64,000 nt of DNA, taken from NCBI RefSeq assembly GCF_900112335.1, contig NZ_FOLG01000009.1:124001-188000 (forward strand), read 5' to 3'. The notes under the pieces were generated by a model. It was given only the letters and a program-made list of their open reading frames with translations. It searched no databases and was not told the DNA's origin. Below, one piece after another: positions 8,502 to 16,583 of this stretch. The position numbers were made by a program, and so were the translations under genes. The number at the start of each line of letters is the position of its first letter. The stretch's first letter is position 1. The stretch is from Tropicimonas isoalkanivorans. GTDB taxonomy: Bacteria > Pseudomonadota > Alphaproteobacteria > Rhodobacterales > Rhodobacteraceae.

Positions 8502-9566
8502 ATGGCAATCTTCGTAATCCTCTACTATTCCGCGCTGATCGGGGCCTCGTGCCTCGCGGCCTATTACAACAAACGTTCGGCCTTCCTTCTGCTGTTTTCG
8601 CTGACGCTGGTCTCCTTCGTGCTCGGGATCGTCGGTGGCCCGTCGGCACTGCGTACGGTGGCGATCTTCGCGGGGGCACTCGCGCTGGCGGCCGGCACGT
8701 CCTATGCGTTCCGCGAGTTTCTCATCCAGATCACCCGCCCGAACACCGCGCGCGAGCTTCGGACGGCGCCGCTGACGGCGTCTTTCGGTATGTTCGTGAT
8801 CTTCGCCTATACCATCGCGGGAATCTTCGCCCCCTGGATCGCACCGCATGGCGAGGCCGAAGTGATCGGCCAGGCCTTCCAGCCGCCTGATCAATCGATG
8901 ATCCTCGGCGCCGACCAACTCGGGCGCGACATGTTCAGCCGGATCATCTACGGCGCCCGAAACTCTGTCGGGCTTGCATTGATGGCCACGCTGCTGGCCT
9001 TCGCCATGGGAGCCTTCGCCGGGCTCTATGCGGCAGTAAGGGGCGGCATATTCGACCAGATCCTCGGCCGGATTGCCGATGTCATCATGTCGATCCCGTC
9101 CCTGATCTTCGCGCTGCTCATGCTGTCGATCTTCGGAACCGGCCTGCATGTCATCGTGATCGTCGTGGCGATCATTTATTCTCCACGCGTCTTCCGCCTG
9201 ACCCGCGCGGTGGCGGGCAATATCGTGGTGATGGACTACATCGAGGCGGCCAAGCTGCGAGGCGAGGGAAACTGGTACCTGATCCGCAAGGAGATCCTGC
9301 CGAATGCGACCGCACCTCTGGTTGCGGAGTTCGGCCTGGAATTCTGCTTCGTGTTCCTGCTGATCGCGGGGTTGAGCTTCCTCGGCCTGGGCATCCAGCC
9401 GCCGACGGCCGACTGGGGCTCCATGGTGCGCGAGAATGCGACCCTGATTTCCTTTGGCGACATCACGCCTCTGATCCCGGCGGCGGCGATCGCGCTGCTG
9501 ACCGTGGCCGTCAACTTCGTCGTCGACTGGATGTTGTTCCGGTCCTCCGGCCTGAAGGAGCAATGA
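8502..9566 (+). CDS. ABC transporter permease, DppC/OppC type, with extra N-terminal membrane domain
   Basis: 354-residue permease. The DppC core starts near residue 90, with the periplasmic-loop signature FQPPDQSMILGADQLGRDMF at about 126-145, the coupling loop AAKLRGEGNWYLIRKEILPN, and GLSFLGLGIQPPTADWG near the C-terminus. DppC proteins are usually about 270-300 residues; here about 80 extra residues contain two or three hydrophobic segments before the canonical first helix. Start ATG 10 bp after the stop of the previous gene, with GGGCGGG upstream. Confidence 0.92.
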   Translation: MAIFVILYYSALIGASCLAAYYNKRSAFLLLFSLTLVSFVLGIVGGPSALRTVAIFAGALALAAGTSYAFREFLIQITRPNTARELRTAPLTASFGMFVIFAYTIAGIFAPWIAPHGEAEVIGQAFQPPDQSMILGADQLGRDMFSRIIYGARNSVGLALMATLLAFAMGAFAGLYAAVRGGIFDQILGRIADVIMSIPSLIFALLMLSIFGTGLHVIVIVVAIIYSPRVFRLTRAVAGNIVVMDYIEAAKLRGEGNWYLIRKEILPNATAPLVAEFGLEFCFVFLLIAGLSFLGLGIQPPTADWGSMVRENATLISFGDITPLIPAAAIALLTVAVNFVVDWMLFRSSGLKEQ

Positions 9567-9567
9567 C

Positions 9568-11229
9568 ATGAAAAAGCGGTTCACCGACGAGGATGTCCTG
9601 CTCAAGATCCGCGATCTGAAGATCGAGGGCTACTCCGACGAAACCTGGGTGCCGATCATCAAGGGGGTCGACCTGACGTTGCATCGTGGCGAGGTCATGG
9701 GCCTGATCGGCGAAAGCGGGGCTGGTAAGTCCACCATCGGCGCGGCAGCCATGGGCTATGCCCGGGACGGCACGCGGATCTCGGACGGCTCCATCGAGTT
9801 CGACGGTATGGAGCTGACCACGGCGTCGGAGACGGAGCGGCGAGCCCTCAGGGGGTCGCGTATCGCCTATGTGGCGCAGTCCGCCGCGGCCTCCTTCAAC
9901 CCGTCCCACAAGCTGATCGACCAGCACGCCGAAGCCCCCGTGCACTACCGCATCAAGAAGCGGATGGCGGCGCAGGAAGACGCGATGGAGCTCTACGAGC
10001 GGTTGCGCCTGCCCAATCCCCGGGAAATCGGCTTCCGATACCCGCACCAGGTCTCCGGTGGGCAGCTCCAGCGGGCGATGACGGCTATGGCCATGTCCTG
10101 CCGGCCGGACCTCATCATTTTCGACGAGCCCACTACGGCGCTTGACGTCACGACCCAGATCGAGGTGCTGGCGGCGATCCGGGACATCGTGGATCAGTTC
10201 AACACCGCGGCCATCTACATCACGCACGACTTGGCGGTCGTTGCCCAGATGGCCGACACGATCAAGGTGCTGCTGAAGGGCGAGGAGGTGGAAGAGGCGC
10301 CCACCCGTGAAATGTTGGAGAACCCGCAGGAAGAGTACACCAAGAGCCTTTGGGCGGTGCGCAGCTTCCACAGCCCGCAACGACGGCGGCCTGCCGACAA
10401 CACCCAGCCGGTGATCTCTGTACAGCACGTCGACGCTTCCTATACCGGCGGCGAGAAGGTGTTGGACGACGTCTCCTTCGACATCTACCCCGGCATGACC
10501 GTCGCGGTCGTGGGCGAATCCGGGTCCGGCAAGTCCACCACGGCGCGGGTCATCACCGGGCTTCTGCCCCCGTCGTCCGGGCAGGTCTTGTGCAAGGGCG
10601 AGCCGTTGCCCCCGCGGTACCAGGACCGAACGAGAGATCAGCTTCGACAAGCGCAGATGATCTACCAGATGGCCGACACGGCGCTGAACCCCAAGGTGCG
10701 GATCAGCGAGATCATCGGCCGCCCGGCGCAGTTCTATTCCGGCCTTCGCGGTCCGAAGCTGAAGCAACGGGTCGACGAATTGCTCGACCTGATCGAACTG
10801 GACCCGGCGAAGTTCTACAGCCGCTATCCCCCGGAGCTGTCCGGCGGGCAGAAGCAGCGAATTGGCATTGCCCGGGCGCTGGCTGCCGAACCGGAATTTA
10901 TCATCTGCGACGAAGTCACGAGTGCGCTCGATCAACTCGTCGCAGAGGGGATTCTGAAGCTACTGGACCGTCTGCAGTCCGAACTGGGGCTGGCCTACAT
11001 GTTTATCACGCACGACCTGGCGACCGTTCGTTCGATTGCCGACGAAGTGGTGGTGATGCAGAACGGCAAGGTCGTGGAAAAGGGGCCCAAGGACGAGATG
11101 TTCACGCCCCCGCACCACCCCTACACCGACCTGCTCCTGTCGTCCGTGCCGGAGATGGACCCGGACTGGCTCAGCACCGTCCTCGAGGAGCGAGGAGTGG
11201 ACAACCTCGGCGAAGCCGCGGACGTGTGA
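9568..11229 (+). CDS. Fused double ATPase of a peptide-type ABC transporter (DppD-DppF fusion)
   Basis: 553-residue cytoplasmic protein with two complete ABC domains in one chain. Domain 1: Walker A GESGAGKST at about 48-56, signature SGGQLQR and Walker B LIIFDEPTTALD. Domain 2: Walker A GESGSGKST near 315, signature LSGGQKQRIGIARAL and Walker B FIICDEVTSALD. Each half ends with an oligopeptide-type C-terminal extension (for example PHHPYTDLLLSSVPEMDPDW). It starts 1 bp after the permease stop and energises the permease pair. In the second Walker B the usual P after DE is replaced by V. Confidence 0.94.
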   Translation: MKKRFTDEDVLLKIRDLKIEGYSDETWVPIIKGVDLTLHRGEVMGLIGESGAGKSTIGAAAMGYARDGTRISDGSIEFDGMELTTASETERRALRGSRIAYVAQSAAASFNPSHKLIDQHAEAPVHYRIKKRMAAQEDAMELYERLRLPNPREIGFRYPHQVSGGQLQRAMTAMAMSCRPDLIIFDEPTTALDVTTQIEVLAAIRDIVDQFNTAAIYITHDLAVVAQMADTIKVLLKGEEVEEAPTREMLENPQEEYTKSLWAVRSFHSPQRRRPADNTQPVISVQHVDASYTGGEKVLDDVSFDIYPGMTVAVVGESGSGKSTTARVITGLLPPSSGQVLCKGEPLPPRYQDRTRDQLRQAQMIYQMADTALNPKVRISEIIGRPAQFYSGLRGPKLKQRVDELLDLIELDPAKFYSRYPPELSGGQKQRIGIARALAAEPEFIICDEVTSALDQLVAEGILKLLDRLQSELGLAYMFITHDLATVRSIADEVVVMQNGKVVEKGPKDEMFTPPHHPYTDLLLSSVPEMDPDWLSTVLEERGVDNLGEAADV

Positions 11230-11242
11230 ACTGCGTGACAAA

Positions 11243-11270
11243 GGGGCCTGACACACGTCGTCAGGCCCCT
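11243..11270 (+). terminator. Terminator of the peptide ABC transporter operon
   Basis: Perfect 10-bp stem GGGGCCTGAC / GTCAGGCCCC with a 7-nt loop, 13 bp after the ATPase stop codon; followed by TCGCG with only a weak T run. Position and stability fit an operon end. Confidence 0.7.
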
Positions 11271-11329
11271 CGCGCTCACGTCACGGGGGCGGAACGTCAA
11301 GACCCGGGCCCACCGGCCCCGGTGAAGGA

Positions 11330-11452
11330 TTACAGAATCACGGCCGCGGTCGTCGCCATTGTGCCAACGATGATGGCATACACGACAACCAGCCCCGGAA
11401 AATTGCCGGCGCGCATGCGGTATTCGCGGATCAGATCGTCTCGTGTCGGCAT
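11330..11452 (-). CDS. Small single-helix membrane protein (40 residues), unknown function
   Basis: Short frame encoding a polar, charged N-terminus (PTRDDLIREYRMRAGNF) followed by one hydrophobic helix that runs to the C-terminus. The ATG at 11450-11452 has GGGAG 6 nt upstream, which supports translation. The frame is open far upstream, but without family resemblance. It stands alone between the transporter terminator and a divergent VWA gene. I do not recognise the family. The topology would fit a small subunit of a membrane complex, but this is speculation. Confidence 0.5.
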   Translation of the reverse strand: MPTRDDLIREYRMRAGNFPGLVVVYAIIVGTMATTAAVIL

Positions 11453-11762
11453 GGCGGACTCCCGCAGGTAAAGGGTCGGGTTTTCGTGCTCTCTCCGACC
11501 CCAGCTAGTAGAACGGACTTCGTCGAGCAAGAATAGCGTTGACGGCGTCAGCATTTTTTTGCGCCTGTCGGCATTCGTCCGCTGATACCGCCGGGCGCCT
11601 TTCCCGCCCACGGTGGCGCCAGACCGGGCACCAGATGCCTTATTTTTAGGCCGTAGACGGAGCGGCGGACCGCTCGCGCCGTCCGCAAGCTTCCCCCACG
11701 TCGCTCTCCCGGTAACGGTTTTCATCAGGGAGGAACCGACCTTTGCAATAAGGAACGTTCCG
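11453..11762. other. Gene-free intergenic region between divergent small genes
   Basis: 310 bp between the divergent 40-residue membrane protein gene and the VWA protein gene. It includes short T-rich tracts near 11555 and 11640. It presumably contains both promoters. No convincing motif, repeat or RNA gene was seen. Confidence 0.3.
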
Positions 11763-12368
11763 ATGAGACTGCTCCTGTCCTTAGTTCTTGCGTGCATCTG
11801 TGCCAGTGCTGTGACCGCTCGGGCCGAATCGCACACCATTTTCCTGCTCGATGTTTCCGGAAGCATGGAACTGCCGGTTGCCGACGAAAAGCGGATCGAC
11901 CGCGCCAAGGCCGCGCTTGTGGCCCCGCTGTCCTCCGGCCGATACCCGGGCGCCGAACTCATCATGTGGAATACCCAGAAATTCTTCGACGACTACGGAG
12001 ACGGTGCCAAGCTCGCCAGTCAGTTGAGCGCGGCAACGAAGGGCCACAGGGGCTCCTATCTGGGCTCGGCCTTCGAAAGTATCAGCGAGGCAGGCTATCG
12101 CTGCGCGCATGTCGTCTTCGTCACCGACGAGTACCCGGACGACCAGGGCGACTTCACCCACGCCATCAACGGCCTGCTCGCGGCAGACCGGCAAAACACG
12201 GTGACGATCTACGTGGTGAACCACCCGCTGTCGAACCGCTATGCAAAACGGTTCGCGCAGGTGAGCGACAGCACGTCCTACCGTGTGGTCGACGGCAACC
12301 GTGAGAGATCCCTTGATGCCTTTCTAACGGCAAACCCGGCGACGGACGCCTGCGGAACGCTGTCCTGA
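11763..12368 (+). CDS. Secreted VWA-domain protein
   Basis: 201-residue protein with a Sec signal peptide (residues 1-21, cleavage near ARA-E) followed by a compact von Willebrand factor A domain. The metal-ion-dependent adhesion motif DxSxS is intact as DVSGS at 30-34. The downstream HVVFVTDEYPDD segment corresponds to the later MIDAS-contributing strand. The mature protein is essentially one VWA fold with no anchor, so it should be periplasmic or secreted and bind a partner through Mg2+/Ca2+. AAGGA precedes the ATG. No operon partner; the convergent phosphate transporter starts its stop codon 18 bp later. Specific role unknown. Confidence 0.75.
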   Translation: MRLLLSLVLACICASAVTARAESHTIFLLDVSGSMELPVADEKRIDRAKAALVAPLSSGRYPGAELIMWNTQKFFDDYGDGAKLASQLSAATKGHRGSYLGSAFESISEAGYRCAHVVFVTDEYPDDQGDFTHAINGLLAADRQNTVTIYVVNHPLSNRYAKRFAQVSDSTSYRVVDGNRERSLDAFLTANPATDACGTLS

Positions 12369-12378
12369 GGAACGTGTA

Positions 12379-12396
12379 GATCGGCGTCAGCCGATC
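12379..12396. terminator. Compact bidirectional hairpin between convergent genes
   Basis: GATCGGC-gtca-GCCGATC, a perfect 7-bp stem with a tetraloop that spans the stop codon of the minus-strand phosphate transporter, 10 bp after the VWA stop. No T tract, so assignment as terminator is tentative. Confidence 0.45.
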
Positions 12397-13871
12397 ATCA
12401 GGCGCATCCCGAGGAACACGATGGCCGACAGTGTCGCTGCGGCAGGGACTGTTATGACCCACGCGGCCACAATGGTCAGGAAGTGGGAGCGGCGGACCAG
12501 CTTGCGCCGCCGTCGCTCCTCGGGAGCGAGCGGCGGCCTGTCCGGGATCGCCACGCGCGCGCGCCGCAACCGACGCTCGGTGTCCCATTCCCGGAAGAAC
12601 CCCACGCCGAACACGCCGCCAACAGCAATATGCGTGGAACTGACCGGCAGGCCGAGCCAGCTCGCGACGATGACGGTGATCGCCGCCGACAGCGCCACGC
12701 AAAAGGCTCGCATCGGGTTCAGCTTGGTGATCTGGCTGCCGACCATCCGGATCAGTTTCGGGCCGAACAGGAAGAGCCCGAAGGAGATGCCGAAGGCGCC
12801 GATGATCATCACCCAGGCCGGGATGTTGATGGCGTCGGTGAAACTGCCCGTCTGGGATGCATGGACGATTGCCGCCAGCGGCCCCACGGCGTTCGCCACG
12901 TCGTTCGCACCGTGGGCGAAGCTCAGCAGGGCGGCCGAGACGACGAGCGGGATGCCGAACAGCAGCTTGAGGGACTTGTTCCGGTTTTCCAGGCCCTCGG
13001 ACTGCCGTCGAATGACCGGGATCATCGTCAGCCACGTCAGCAGGCCAATCGCCCCGCCGATTCCGATCGCCGATCCGAGGGAGATCTTCACGACGTGCTT
13101 CAGCCCCTTGAGGGCAAGATAGGCGGCGAACGTGCCCGCCATGATGCCGACGAGGACGGGAACCCACCTGCGGGCCGCGGCGATCTTGTCGGGCTGGTAG
13201 ATGATGTTGGACTTGATGAACCAGAGGAACCCGGCCGCGACCGCCCCTCCCAGGATCGGAGAGACGACCCAGCTCGCGGCAATCGTTCCCATGGTCGCCC
13301 AGTCGACGGCAGACACACCCGCCGCTGCGATGCCCACGCCCATCACGCCCCCGACGACTGAATGGGTGGTGGAGACCGGCGCGCCGATCCACGTGGCAAG
13401 GTTGACCCAGAGCGCGGAGGACAGCAAAGCCGCCATCATAGCCCAGACGAAGGTCTGCGCATCCTGCATGGAGGTCGGCGCGATGATCCCCTTGGCGATG
13501 GTGGACACAACGTCTCCGCCCGCGAGCAAGGCACCCGCGCTCTCGAAGACCGCCGCGATCAGAATTGCCCCGCCCATCGTCAGGGCGTTCGCCCCCACCG
13601 CCGGACCCATGTTGTTGGCGACGTCATTCGCGCCGATATTCAAAGCCATATAGGCGCCGAAGCCCGCCGCGAGGATTACGATGGCAGTGTGCGGCGTTTC
13701 GCCGAGGACGAGTGCCGCTGCCAGGCCGGCCAGCACCACGAAGACGGCGGAAATCCCGGGCCCCACCATGGGACGGGCGACATATGCGGTCGCCAGTTCC
13801 AGGTGGGAAACGCGGCCCAGGTCTCGGTCCAGCGTCTCCAGATGACGCGCCTCAAGGTCCCTACTGCTCAT
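12387..13871 (-). CDS. pit: Inorganic phosphate transporter, PiT family
   Basis: 494-residue inner-membrane protein with the duplicated PiT signature: GANDVANNMGPAVGANALT near residue 80 and FAHGANDVANAVGPLA near 320, each followed by hydrophobic helices. PiT proteins cotransport phosphate (as metal-phosphate) with protons or Na+. A hydrophilic stretch rich in Arg and Pro (DRPPLAPEERRRRKLVRR) lies before the last helix. It starts at an ATG at 13869-13871. No phoU-like partner (often adjacent to pit) is present on either side. Confidence 0.93.
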   Translation of the reverse strand: MSSRDLEARHLETLDRDLGRVSHLELATAYVARPMVGPGISAVFVVLAGLAAALVLGETPHTAIVILAAGFGAYMALNIGANDVANNMGPAVGANALTMGGAILIAAVFESAGALLAGGDVVSTIAKGIIAPTSMQDAQTFVWAMMAALLSSALWVNLATWIGAPVSTTHSVVGGVMGVGIAAAGVSAVDWATMGTIAASWVVSPILGGAVAAGFLWFIKSNIIYQPDKIAAARRWVPVLVGIMAGTFAAYLALKGLKHVVKISLGSAIGIGGAIGLLTWLTMIPVIRRQSEGLENRNKSLKLLFGIPLVVSAALLSFAHGANDVANAVGPLAAIVHASQTGSFTDAINIPAWVMIIGAFGISFGLFLFGPKLIRMVGSQITKLNPMRAFCVALSAAITVIVASWLGLPVSSTHIAVGGVFGVGFFREWDTERRLRRARVAIPDRPPLAPEERRRRKLVRRSHFLTIVAAWVITVPAAATLSAIVFLGMRLMIG

Positions 13872-13942
13872 GGTCGCTCCCAGATCCTAGTGGGTCGCGT
13901 GCCTATGTCCGAATTGGTCAACTTTCAACCGCCGATGCTGCG

Positions 13943-14407
13943 TCACGATTGTAGTTTGAGCAGTATTTGCTTGAGTTCCGGCTCCCCCACCATCTCGGCG
14001 GCGGATTTGGGACTGACCCAAACGCGCTTCCGCTGCCGCACTTCCGGATAGGAATCGCTCATCTCCTTCACCCGAACGGGAAAGACGAGGGTCTCCACCG
14101 GGATCGCCAGGCCACCGGCGAGCCGCTTGTGGTAAGTATAGGTCCCGCACGGTTCAGTATCGGCATCGCCGCGGCGGACACCCGCCTCCTCCCAGGCCTC
14201 CTGCAGCGCGGCCTCGGCCGATCCGAGACCACGGATCGGCCATCCCTTCGGAATGATCCACCGCCCGGTCCCCCGGCTTGAAACCAGAAGAACCTCCGGC
14301 CCGGACGCACCCTCCCGCCGACAGAGCGCCGCCACCTGCAGGCCGCTGGGACGCTGCAACATGGGGCGCAGGAAGCGCTGCCATATGATGTGGAGGGGTC
14401 TGATCAT
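13943..14407 (-). CDS. Nudix hydrolase
   Basis: 154-residue protein with a Nudix domain of the diphosphoinositol-polyphosphate/diadenosine-polyphosphate hydrolase type. The opening WIIPKGWPIRG leads into the Nudix box, where QEAWEEAGV keeps the metal-binding glutamates and the conserved glycine; the usual Arg of REUxEE is Gln and the first Glu of the 23-residue box is Leu. Length is typical for the family. The ATG at 14405-14407 has a poor ribosome site, so the start is uncertain. It probably cleaves nucleoside or inositol pyrophosphates. Confidence 0.85.
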   Translation of the reverse strand: MIRPLHIIWQRFLRPMLQRPSGLQVAALCRREGASGPEVLLVSSRGTGRWIIPKGWPIRGLGSAEAALQEAWEEAGVRRGDADTEPCGTYTYHKRLAGGLAIPVETLVFPVRVKEMSDSYPEVRQRKRVWVSPKSAAEMVGEPELKQILLKLQS

Positions 14408-14531
14408 TGGGTCGTTTAGGTGACTGGTGGGGCAAGGGAAACAGGCCGGCGTCAGTGCCGCCGATCCGCAAACGCGCACCCGATGTGATTTGGGCGCGGC
14501 GTCAAACGAACTGGCTATGGTCGTTTGACGC

Positions 14532-15695
14532 TCAAGGCAACGCAAAAGTTTCGTTGTGAAGCATCAAAGCCGCGCCGATGGCCGTCCCTTCTGGCCCGAT
14601 CTTGGACAGTTCAATGCTCGGCAGGGTCGTTTCCGGCAACAGTCGCCGTTGCAACGACGCGAGGCATTCCGACTGCCCATAGGGGAACAGCAGGCTCACG
14701 CGCCCACCGAGAATGATTGAGGTCGGATTGAGAAGGGTCGTCAGCAACGCCATCCCCTTCCCCAGATATGCTGCCCACTCCTGTACCACTGCAAGCGCAA
14801 CGGTGTCGCCATTTTGAAGACGGGTCAGGAAATCTCCGAGGCGGTCTGCCTCGCCGCCCTGCTCCCGAAAACGGGCGAGGATGGCGCGACGGGCTGTATA
14901 GTTTTCGAAGGCACCGTCGATTCCGGTGATGTTGCAAAAGCCCGTTCCACCAATCGGCATATGGCCGATCTCACCGGCAAATCCCTGGCTCCCTTTCAGG
15001 ATCTGACCGTCGCTCAGGATGCAGCCGCCAACGCCGTCCTCCATGAGCATCAGGACGGCGTCGCGGAGCGACCTCCCGCCGTGGATTTCCAATGCGGCGG
15101 CGGCGAATGCATCCGCGTCGTTCATCAAGGTCATCACCGGCAGGGGCGCCAACCGGTCTGACAGCATGTCTTTCAGGGGCACGTGCTTCCAGCCCAACGG
15201 CGGCGCACGCAGGACCTCGCCAGCCAAGTTGACGACGCCCGGCACGGAGACGTTCATTCCCCTGACGACGGAGCGATCAGTCAGCGAAGCAACAAAATCA
15301 TCCACCATTTCCGCCAGCATCTGCACCATGACCGTTGGCTCCGGGCTCGAGATCTCCACGTGCCTCTCGCGCAGCTCCCGCATCTCGCCGCGGAAATCGA
15401 GCGCGCACAACCGGACGCAGCGCGCCCCTAGTTCCGCCCCGAGGAAAACCGCATGGTCGGGGTTCAACCTCAGAAAAATCGCCGGCCGACCGGTCTTGTT
15501 GGCACGGTCCGGGTCGGGTTCATTTGTTTCCAGCACGCTGCCCGCCTCAAGCAAAGAGGCAACGATGCTCGACGCGGTGGAGCGGGTCAGGCCGAGGTCG
15601 CGCGCCAGGTCGGCCCGGCTCATCGGGCCTTGGTTTGCCAAACGGGCAAGGGCGCGGGCTTCGTTGATCTGCCGGACGGCGGTCGGCGTCGCCAT
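14532..15695 (-). CDS. ROK-family transcriptional repressor (XylR/NagC type)
   Basis: 387-residue regulator: an N-terminal winged helix-turn-helix (SRADLARDLGLTRSTASSIV at about 22-41) followed by a ROK sugar-kinase-like domain with the GHMPIG segment. The zinc motif normally seen there (CxCGxxGC) is reduced to a single Cys in FCNITGIDGAFENY, so zinc binding is probably lost or altered. It is divergent from the SDR/ribitol-dehydrogenase operon, and a palindrome that closely resembles the XylR operator lies between them. It likely represses that operon, and perhaps itself, until a ketopentose or sugar derivative binds. The ATG at 15693-15695 is chosen; the frame is open further upstream but runs into the operator. 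Confidence 0.88.
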   Translation of the reverse strand: MATPTAVRQINEARALARLANQGPMSRADLARDLGLTRSTASSIVASLLEAGSVLETNEPDPDRANKTGRPAIFLRLNPDHAVFLGAELGARCVRLCALDFRGEMRELRERHVEISSPEPTVMVQMLAEMVDDFVASLTDRSVVRGMNVSVPGVVNLAGEVLRAPPLGWKHVPLKDMLSDRLAPLPVMTLMNDADAFAAAALEIHGGRSLRDAVLMLMEDGVGGCILSDGQILKGSQGFAGEIGHMPIGGTGFCNITGIDGAFENYTARRAILARFREQGGEADRLGDFLTRLQNGDTVALAVVQEWAAYLGKGMALLTTLLNPTSIILGGRVSLLFPYGQSECLASLQRRLLPETTLPSIELSKIGPEGTAIGAALMLHNETFALP

Positions 15696-15761
15696 GGTTT
15701 TCGCTCTACTCCCCAATGTTTTGCGTGGGTCGCACGCAGATTGACGATGTCGCAAGAATAT

Positions 15762-15784
15762 GTTTGTTTGGCAACCAAACAAAC
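15762..15784. promoter_or_regulatory. Candidate ROK (XylR-like) operator
   Basis: Perfect inverted repeat with 10-bp arms, GTTTGTTTGG and CCAAACAAAC, separated by CAA. It lies 66 bp upstream of the ROK regulator start and 34 bp upstream of the divergent SDR start. The sequence closely resembles the Bacillus XylR operator core as I remember it (GTTTGTTTGGGCAACAAAC). Position, symmetry and neighbour all support a repressor binding site. Confidence 0.8.
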
Positions 15785-15818
15785 TATGGCCGTGGCCATC
15801 TTATGGGAGGGAAGAGTC

Positions 15819-16547
15819 ATGTTTGGTTCCGACAGAGGTCCCATTCTTGTCACCGGTGCCAGTGGCGGGATCGGAGGCGCGACCGTCCGTCATCTCGTTG
15901 CCGCGGGCGCGGATGTCATTGCCAGCGGCCGCAACGAGGAGGCGCTCTCCGAATTGGCCGGGGAGACAGGCTGCCGGACGCGTCCCTTCAACCTGGAAAG
16001 CGAGGCCTCCATCCGGGATGCCCTCGAGGGGCTCGACCTCTGGGGGGTGGTCAATTGCGGCGGATTCGGCGGGGAGATCGCGACGCCAATGGAGACGGAT
16101 ATCGCCGTCTTCGACCGGGTGATCGCGATCAACACGCGCGGCGCGCTGCTGGTCACCAAATACGCATCGCAAAGCATGATCCGCCTCGGACGGGGCGGCG
16201 CCATCGTGAACGTCTCCAGTCAGGCCTCACTGGTCGGCCTGAAGGGGCATATCTCCTATGGCGCGTCCAAAGCAGCGCTGGACAACATCACCCGCGTCTC
16301 CGCGCTGGAACTCGGCCCATACAATATACGGGTCAATGCGGTGAATCCGACTGTGGTCATGACGCCGATGTCCGCCTGGTACTGGGGCCGGCCGGAGGTG
16401 CAGGGGCCGTTCCTGGAAACCATGCCGCTCGGCCGATGGGCCACCGAGGACGAAATCGCGGCGCCCATCGTCTTTCTGCTCTCGGACGGCGCTTCGATGA
16501 TCTCGGGCGTCACCCTGCCGATCGACGGCGGCTTCACCGCGGTTTGA
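15819..16547 (+). CDS. SDR oxidoreductase, L-xylulose reductase (DCXR)-like
   Basis: 242-residue short-chain dehydrogenase. Cofactor loop TGASGGIG at 12-19, catalytic Ser at 133/134, Tyr147 and Lys151 (YGASK). The segment ALELGPYNIRVNAVNPTVVM and the ending LPIDGGF closely match the dicarbonyl/L-xylulose reductase family, which interconverts L-xylulose and xylitol with NADP(H). The usual NNAG motif is NCGG here. GGGAGG lies 8 nt before the ATG. First gene of an operon with the ribitol dehydrogenase, next to the ROK operator; likely role is pentitol or ketopentose oxidoreduction. Confidence 0.82.
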   Translation: MFGSDRGPILVTGASGGIGGATVRHLVAAGADVIASGRNEEALSELAGETGCRTRPFNLESEASIRDALEGLDLWGVVNCGGFGGEIATPMETDIAVFDRVIAINTRGALLVTKYASQSMIRLGRGGAIVNVSSQASLVGLKGHISYGASKAALDNITRVSALELGPYNIRVNAVNPTVVMTPMSAWYWGRPEVQGPFLETMPLGRWATEDEIAAPIVFLLSDGASMISGVTLPIDGGFTAV

Positions 16548-16583
16548 CGCGGCTAACGATTCAAGAAAGATGAAGACAAGGAT

